From Piezodorus guildinii (Eukaryota > Arthropoda > Insecta > Hemiptera > Pentatomidae), in NCBI GenBank assembly GCA_023052935.1, contig CM041292.1:38260639-38324638 (forward strand): 64,000 nt of DNA. Reading direction: 5' to 3'. Of this stretch, positions 58,562 to 64,000 are shown piece by piece; position 1 is the stretch's first letter; each line of letters starts with the position of its first letter. The position numbers and the translations under genes are program-made. The notes below the pieces were generated by a model that was not told the DNA's origin, did no database searches, and worked only from the letters and a program-made list of their open reading frames with translations.

Positions 58562-58690
58562 GGTTTTATACACTAGTCGGGAGCATCGTGATCAAGGCCT
58601 AATCACCTCATTGCACGGCCGTTGGCCTAGAAACAGTACGAATCTCTATATCTACTGAGCACAAGACCCTTCATGGTTTTATCTACATAA
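58562..58690. mobile_element. Foldback D fragment
   Basis: Shares CCTAATCACCTCATTGCA, GGCCGTTGGCCTAGAAACAG and ACGAATCTCTATAT with the arms of element D. It lies directly beside MITE B copy 3. Confidence 0.75.
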
Positions 58691-59390
58691 TTTATCCTAA
58701 TACCTTACTTTAGTTTTTTATCTCTTATTTGTATTTTTCCCACAAATCTTTGAGGTGCTGTTGATCCTTTCCATGATCTCCCTCACCTTGCCTACGTCCA
58801 TGTTCATTATCAAAAATAATAAACAAAAAAACAAAAAACACCATTCATACATCTCACATCCAATTAAATTTTCCATATAATAATATTGGTTATACCAATT
58901 ATTTAAAACGAAACGTGTTTAATTTTATTGGACTGGGCAGTAAAACGGTGCAGAGAAAACTGTAATTTTTCCTCCTTTTTATTTTATTTCCTCTCGAATA
59001 CTGCTATCATTAGCAGTATAGATAATGCTGCCTATAACGGAGGACTATAATTAAAACCCCACCCTCAAAGGAGGTACAATCAGGTTTGATAAGTATGCAG
59101 CTGTTTCCTTTTTTAATACTTTGGAAATACAGCATATAATTATACTTCCGTAAAACAGTGCATTTACAAAAAAAAAAAAAAAAAAAAAATCAGTAGTATG
59201 TCGTAGCTTTTTTTTTTTTTTAATTATACATTTTAATCTTATCCACTTATATTTTCCCATTCTCATTTAGAAAGTTCCACGAGTTTTGCACAGTTTCTGG
59301 GGATAACACTCTAATTTTTATTTTATTATTTAATCGCTTTATTGCCTAATTAATTCTTTTGTTCGATTTATCTTCGGGGTCCCAAGGTAC
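58691..59390. other. Intronic spacer
   Basis: AT-rich with a 24-base A tract near 59168 and a T tract near 59210. Nothing recognised. Confidence 0.45.
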
Positions 59391-59394
59391 ACCT

Positions 59395-59930
59395 TCGTCT
59401 CCGAATTTTATAGCGAGTTGAAGTGGCTTTACCCTTCCAATCGTCGCATGCATTTCCTTGCATCATTCCTTTACCAAGTAATCCAATCCCTCGGTCTATT
59501 ATACATTTTCGACCTCCTGCAATTCAAATCATCTGTCCATTACCGCTGTACACGCTCTAGACCTTCAGATTTATACACAACGGCCCACCAATCTGCACAT
59601 TTTGACAGATCATTTCATATCCGATCCTCAATCCTATGGAATTCTATTCCTCTTTCTATTCGTCACTCCAACTCTCTTCCTGCATTCAAATCCCGCTTAT
59701 TCATTCATTTCATGACCATTCAGTGAGAACAATGTCGTAAATAAGACTCTATTTTTTTTTATTTTCTTCATATTTGCGTATGTCTGTTTTCGATTAGTTT
59801 TAGTTAACATGTTTATAAATACTTAATTACTCTAAGACTCTGAAGCCCAGTTTATATATTATGTTAATGTTATCCTAAAGGGACTTGTTCCAGGATAATA
59901 AAGAATTTATTTATTATTATAAATTAAAAT
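59395..59930 (+). pseudogene. Non-LTR retrotransposon C-terminal fragment and 3' UTR
   Basis: The plus-strand frame to 59726 reads RRMHFLASFLYQVIQSLGLL, YRCTRSRPSDLYTTAHQSAH and FHIRSSILWNSIPLSIRHSN then SLPAFKSRL. The R-TR / F-R-LWN-LP-SIR / FK-L signature is the tail that follows RT in several arthropod and vertebrate non-LTR clades. The stop is followed by a 3' UTR ending AATAAAGAATTTATTTATTA, near the AT-rich 3' end. 5' truncated. Confidence 0.82.
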
Positions 59931-60514
59931 ATTTTTTTAAAAAGTAATTATTCGATTCTATGAATTACTAACTATAATATCTATTTACATAAATGACTCA
60001 GTTTTTACGTACGTTTTCCAAGTATTATTTATCTCGCATATTTGATGAAATTAAAAAATAAACACCTTAATCTATTAATCAATTGCTCTGGGGATTGCCC
60101 GTACGTATTGAGCTAGGTTCAAGAAACAATTATTAAAAAAATGTTCTAACATCAATAATATAAATCTTATATAACCTTCGTAAATACATTCCGATATTAA
60201 ATTGGAATTTTTAAAAGCAAATATTATGGTTCGATGTTAATTAAGTTTAATTACATGAATTCGTATAAAAAATTGTATGCTACTCATATATTGACCAAAA
60301 ATTTCCGTAACTTTGAACTAATCCATTAATGATAATCCATGAGATACTTTGTTTATTTTATATTTTCTTATATAACGTATATAAATATAAACGAGAATTT
60401 ATTATCAATTAAAATATTTTAGTTGTAAATTTAATGGACTGCTCTGCTGGATTTTCCGATTCTTTATGGCTCTAAACCCGGTTTTGCTAGAATAATTTTC
60501 GATTATTTTATTTC
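59931..60514. other. AT-rich spacer
   Basis: Nothing recognised. Confidence 0.45.
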
Positions 60515-60675
60515 AGCCTAGGGGTGACACAGTCCCTGTAAAGTAGGTACCCAAAATTTGGGGAAAATTCTGGTGACTGAGCGTCATAAAGGCCAAAACT
60601 TTCCCTTGCACACCTAATGGCCAAAAAAAGTAAGAATCTTTTTATGTACTTAATCCTAGACCCTACATAATTCTG
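60515..60675. mobile_element. Foldback D fragment, diverged
   Basis: GTAGGTACCCAAAATTTGGG, GTGACTGAGCGTCATAAAGG and CTAATGGCCAAAAAAAGTAA run parallel to the D arm (GTGGATACCCAAATATGGGG, GCCGTTGGCCTAAAAATTG). Confidence 0.6.
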
Positions 60676-61114
60676 TTTCTGTATTAGGTTGAGTTTTATA
60701 TCTTATCTTTAGCATTATTTTAAAAGAAATAATGTCTTGCTTTTTTCTACTGGGTCAGTATTTCGATTTATTTTTTTTTTTTTCAATAACCCCTATTGCA
60801 AAAGGAAAAGTTTTACAAAAGCATCCTAATGTTGAATTAGTTCAAATGCGAAATTATTTTCTATTAAATTTTAATTAATCCAAAAAACAAAACAAAAAAA
60901 TAAGGATGATATGGTTTAGCTGGTAGGAAAGTGAATTATTAAAGAAAGGGGAAAAATATTTATTGTGCAGCCTGTAATGCAATAAATAGGTGGTGATTTT
61001 TATTTTTTACATTGCGATTTTTCGTAACAATTTATCCAACCATCTTATATTTCATTATTTTATTTTCATATTCGCATGAGCATTCACAAAATTCATAATC
61101 AAATTTATTCTTTT

Positions 61115-61387
61115 TAAGTTTAATTACATTTTTCAACGTTTCGTGGCATTGTGCCCATTTTCAAGATATTTTATGTTGTTCCAAAAGCTCACACATTTTT
61201 TCTTCAAGATGTGAAGAATTGTTGATCATATGGCTAATGCTAATTTCCATATTTTAATTCAGTTTATTTTGATTTATACTATTTCAGGAAACTCCATTTT
61301 ATTTTTTCATATTCTCATTGAAACAACATAAAATATCTTGAAAATGGGTAGAAAGCCGTGAAACGTTGTAAAAATGTGATTAAACTT
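61115..61387. mobile_element. Second head-to-head pair of hammerhead-like motifs
   Basis: Arms 61115-61180 (minus) and 61323-61387 (plus) are inverted repeats of about 65 bp around a 140 bp centre. Each has ATCTTGAAAATGGG, a short hairpin, then GAAACGTTG. The core differs from CTGANGA (TTGAAAA), so catalysis is doubtful, but the geometry is the same as at 2368-2607. Confidence 0.6.
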
Positions 61388-61389
61388 GA

Positions 61390-62290
61390 AAATAATAAAT
61401 TATATTATCTAAGTTATTGGATGGTTATGTGAATAAGAAAAAATAAAATGTAGCTTCCTGATAATAGCATAATTGAAAATAAACTTCATTATTATCTTAC
61501 TGTAAACTATTTAATACTCAATATTTATATACTTATAATGAAAAGTAGATCCTTTTTAGTACAAAACTCTTTCATATTTTAAGAGGAAAATAATTAGTTG
61601 AGGCCGATCGTTTATTTAAAAAAAACAAAAAAAAACGCAGATTATACAGTAAAATTTATTATATTTAAAGATGAAATAAAAAATATGATAGTATAATTAT
61701 AGTTATAAAAATATGATACGTATAATTATGGTTATAATTATATGATAAGATAACTTAAAAAATATGATACGTCACGTTTTTTAGCAATTTTTCCGCTCGG
61801 AATTTAATTTACACAATATTTGTAAATAAATCCAGTAGTTGTACTGCTGATATTGTGTTTACTAAACAATGTCTGTACGGAAGTTGTGTCTGTGAGAAAC
61901 GGAGTTATCTCTTCCTATCTTGTAATTTTAGTTTTTCTTTGAAATTCCGATTGATTATTTCTCGTAATGAACGAATACTGCATAGCTTTGCTTTGACGCG
62001 TTCGTTGTCTTAAGACACGATGATAGTTCTGGAACGACTGTTTGGAATAACGTTTCGACTTATACACCATCGTTATTTTTCATCCATCCAGGCTTTATAT
62101 TCATTGATCTTACTTTTAATTGTTAATTAATATGATTAGGTAGTCCCTACCGTTCAGTAAGTTATTTTTAGAGAAAAAGGAAATACAATTAGTTCACTTC
62201 TTACATTGACAGTATAATTAGATGTTTATAGAGGATAGAACTTGACTCCGGTGCAGTCAAATATACTCTTGCTTAAGTAGAAAACTTAAT
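61390..62290. other. AT-rich spacer
   Basis: The interval 61850-62100 is more complex and unique. Nothing recognised. Confidence 0.4.
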
Positions 62291-62296
62291 TTATTT

Positions 62297-62338
62297 GCGC
62301 CAACGTTTCAGCCTAAATTTCAGGTCTTCTTCAGAGCT
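62297..62338 (-). ncRNA. Hammerhead-like motif
   Basis: Minus strand: GCTCTGAAGAAGACCTGAAA then TTTAGGCTGAAACGTTGGC. The CTGAAGA box, an imperfect hairpin (ACCT/AGGC-side pairing) and GAAACGTT are present. Bases before the core (AGCT) can pair with GGC after it through a G-U. No evidence of transcription from sequence alone. Confidence 0.5.
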
Positions 62339-62867
62339 ATAAATCATAAGATAACAACCAGTTGTAGAATATGAAGAATACCATATATAAAGATGATAAG
62401 TAAAATAAATTATACTGATAATTAGAAACAAAATAGGACAGTTGTTAAGATGATTAACAAATACTATAATAATTAGATACCTAAAGATCAAAATACAAAT
62501 TTAATAAAAGGCAAACAACTAGATATAGTGTGAATTTTTTTTTAAAAAGTTACTGTGTGAAAAAAGTTACATATATATGAGGTACAAAATGTCAATTCTC
62601 TCATAAAATGTGAAACATTGCACAATTAAATATAGTGAATATGTATGTATATATATCCCTCTGTGAAAAAAGCAAAAAAACAAACAGTATGTTGTAAAAG
62701 CTGAGATGTTTAGGAGTGGATGGGGAAAAAGGTGAAAGACATTTAAAATAGATATAAAATACTGATGGAGTTTTTGTTGACCGTTGAGAAATTAGATGAG
62801 GAAGATGGTTGGGGGTGCGGTCATTAAATAGAAACACACATTAAAACAAGTGTTATTTTAATTATGT

Positions 62868-62905
62868 GCCGACGTTTCGGCCTACATTGTGGGCCTTCTT
62901 CAGGG
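62868..62905 (-). ncRNA. Hammerhead-like motif downstream of a LINE fragment
   Basis: Minus strand: CCTGAAGAAGGCCCACAATG then TAGGCCGAAACGTCGGC. A perfect GGCC/GGCC hairpin replaces the GACCC/GGGTC of other copies, while CTGANGA and GAAACGTY are kept. It lies about 120-600 bases 3' of the LINE-like C-terminal domain on the same strand (63023-63500). Confidence 0.55.
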
Positions 62906-63022
62906 TTGACTCTGAGACGGCGTCGAAAGAAGTGATATTGTTTTCTGTTGCTGTTGTTGTGATATTGCTTTTGCTGGCATTAGAGCCTACCCGGACCTAA
63001 GTCAAGGGTGAGGCTAGTAAAC

Positions 63023-63500
63023 CTTAATCCTTTATATTCATTACTTTTCGAAGAATACTCGCAGTACCGAGTAACACAGCTTTCTGCATTTCATCCAGAA
63101 TGTTGAGGGGAAGATCCAGCTCATTTATTGAATTAACAGTCATCTCTGGGATCAAGCCATTAGTTGAGATGTTCAACGGCAGCACTCTCACTTGTACAAT
63201 TGCTTCAATTCTTCCTCCAAATCCTGATATTTTCTGACCTTTCCTGCAACTACCTTGTGCAGGTTATTATCTGATGGCACCCCTATCTCGATGATCATTG
63301 CACATTTTTCTGCCTTTAACATCAGTAAAATATCTGGCTTGTTATGTGGAATTGTATGGTCAGTTATGATGGCCAGGTCCCAATACAGCTTGACGTGCTG
63401 TCTATTAATGACTGGCTGTGGGATGTATTCGTAATACGGGCAAGTTTCCTCCAGCATATGGTATTTCTTGGCCAACACTTGGTAAACAATTTTAGCCACG
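63023..63500 (-). pseudogene. Non-LTR retrotransposon C-terminal domain fragment
   Basis: Minus-strand frame 63499-63188: VAKIVYQVLAKKY, PYYEYIPQPVINRQHVKLYW, DLAIITDHTIPHNKPDILLM, then MIIEIGVPSDNNLH and KVRKYQDLEEEL. This is the domain following RT in R2-like and related elements. A frameshift near 63190 leads into VRVLPLNISTNGLIPEMTVN then LDEMQKAVLLGTASILRKVM, which normally follows it. 5' truncated at an ATT-rich repeat (63511-63530). Inactive. Confidence 0.85.
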
Positions 63501-63539
63501 TTATTGTGCTATTATTATTATTATTAATATTGTATTAAA

Positions 63540-64000
63540 GATTTTACTTCCTTCCAACCAATGGACTGGAACGACAAACTGAATTATCGTGTAAGTGAGC
63601 CTTTAAAATTGACTCAACGTATATATAATTAATAAATGATTAAATACACGATTAATGTTTAGTATAATCTCGCTATTAAACCAGTAGTATTTTATTAGTT
63701 ATTAGCTGACCTAGCAAACATTTTTCTTCTTGTATATATATTTTTTTTTTTTGCATAGGATACTCGAATCTCTTAAGCGGTATGGAATATGCGTTAGGAC
63801 AGATTTTCATACCTACCAAATATACATTAAAAGTTTCCTAAAAATCGGTGGAACTGTTACGGAGGAGTACGACCACAAACACCGTAACAAGAGATTTTTA
63901 TATATTAGATATTCTATCAATTATAAATATGTTATTTGGCACCGAGTACGATAGAGCAGCTCTATCTAATCTAATCTATGAAATATTTCAAATGTTTCGT
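63540..64000. other. AT-rich right edge
   Basis: No gene or repeat was recognised. A 74-residue open frame here has no similarity I can identify. Confidence 0.4.

Overview
The window looks like a stretch of an AT-rich animal genome, most likely an insect. Inference: hemipteran-like, from the transposon mix and intron style, but the species cannot be named from sequence alone. It has GT-AG introns, many decayed class I and class II mobile elements, tRNA-derived SINEs and (TA)n microsatellites. There is no sign of bacterial or viral gene organisation.

The only convincing host gene is a plus-strand multi-exon gene at 35187-50204. Fourteen exons splice into one open frame of 810 codons with every junction in phase. 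The product starts with an SH2 domain (FVVR motif, the phosphotyrosine-binding Arg present). It continues into a long Ser/Pro-rich linker with a hexaproline motif and a tandem LSPTGSDPRSA repeat, then short conserved acidic and Trp-containing blocks. This is the N-terminal half of Sprint (spri), the arthropod member of the RIN (Ras and Rab interactor) family. The expected C-terminal RIN-homology, VPS9 (Rab5 GEF) and Ras-association domains are not found. The last exon ends in phase 1, and the remaining 13.8 kb is intron, so they should lie beyond the right edge. The true start codon and first exon(s) were not identified; they may lie in 1-35186 or further left.

Region 1-35 kb is upstream or 5'-intron territory packed with elements. 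These are a foldback family with long inverted arms (copies at the left edge, 6.7, 7.9-9.8, 31.5 and 55.1 kb); a 390-400 bp MITE family with near-identical ends (1.0, 23.7 and 58.2 kb); another foldback element at 3.7-5.2 kb carrying a nested small element; two adjacent internally deleted mariners (9.9-11.7 kb); an RTE-like reverse transcriptase fragment (14.2-15.3 kb); Jockey-like 3' ends beside AT repeats; a Tigger/pogo remnant (22.0-22.7 kb); and a Helitron with both canonical ends (31.6-32.1 kb). Three tRNA-derived SINE families recur, several copies with perfect target-site duplications. GC-richer unique islands punctuate the AT-rich background and are candidates for promoters, 5' UTR exons or enhancers.

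Region 50-64 kb is the next intron. It holds a Tc1-like remnant, SINEs, a Jockey fragment, a MITE copy and two non-LTR 3' fragments.

The most interesting signal is a dispersed family of short motifs matching the hammerhead ribozyme core (CTGANGA, a hairpin whose two strands covary between several copies, then GAAACGTY). They occur at least nine times on both strands. Some are embedded in about 150-195 bp elements with direct flanking repeats, and two loci carry head-to-head pairs. The nearest known parallel is the hammerhead motifs of Penelope-like retroelements.
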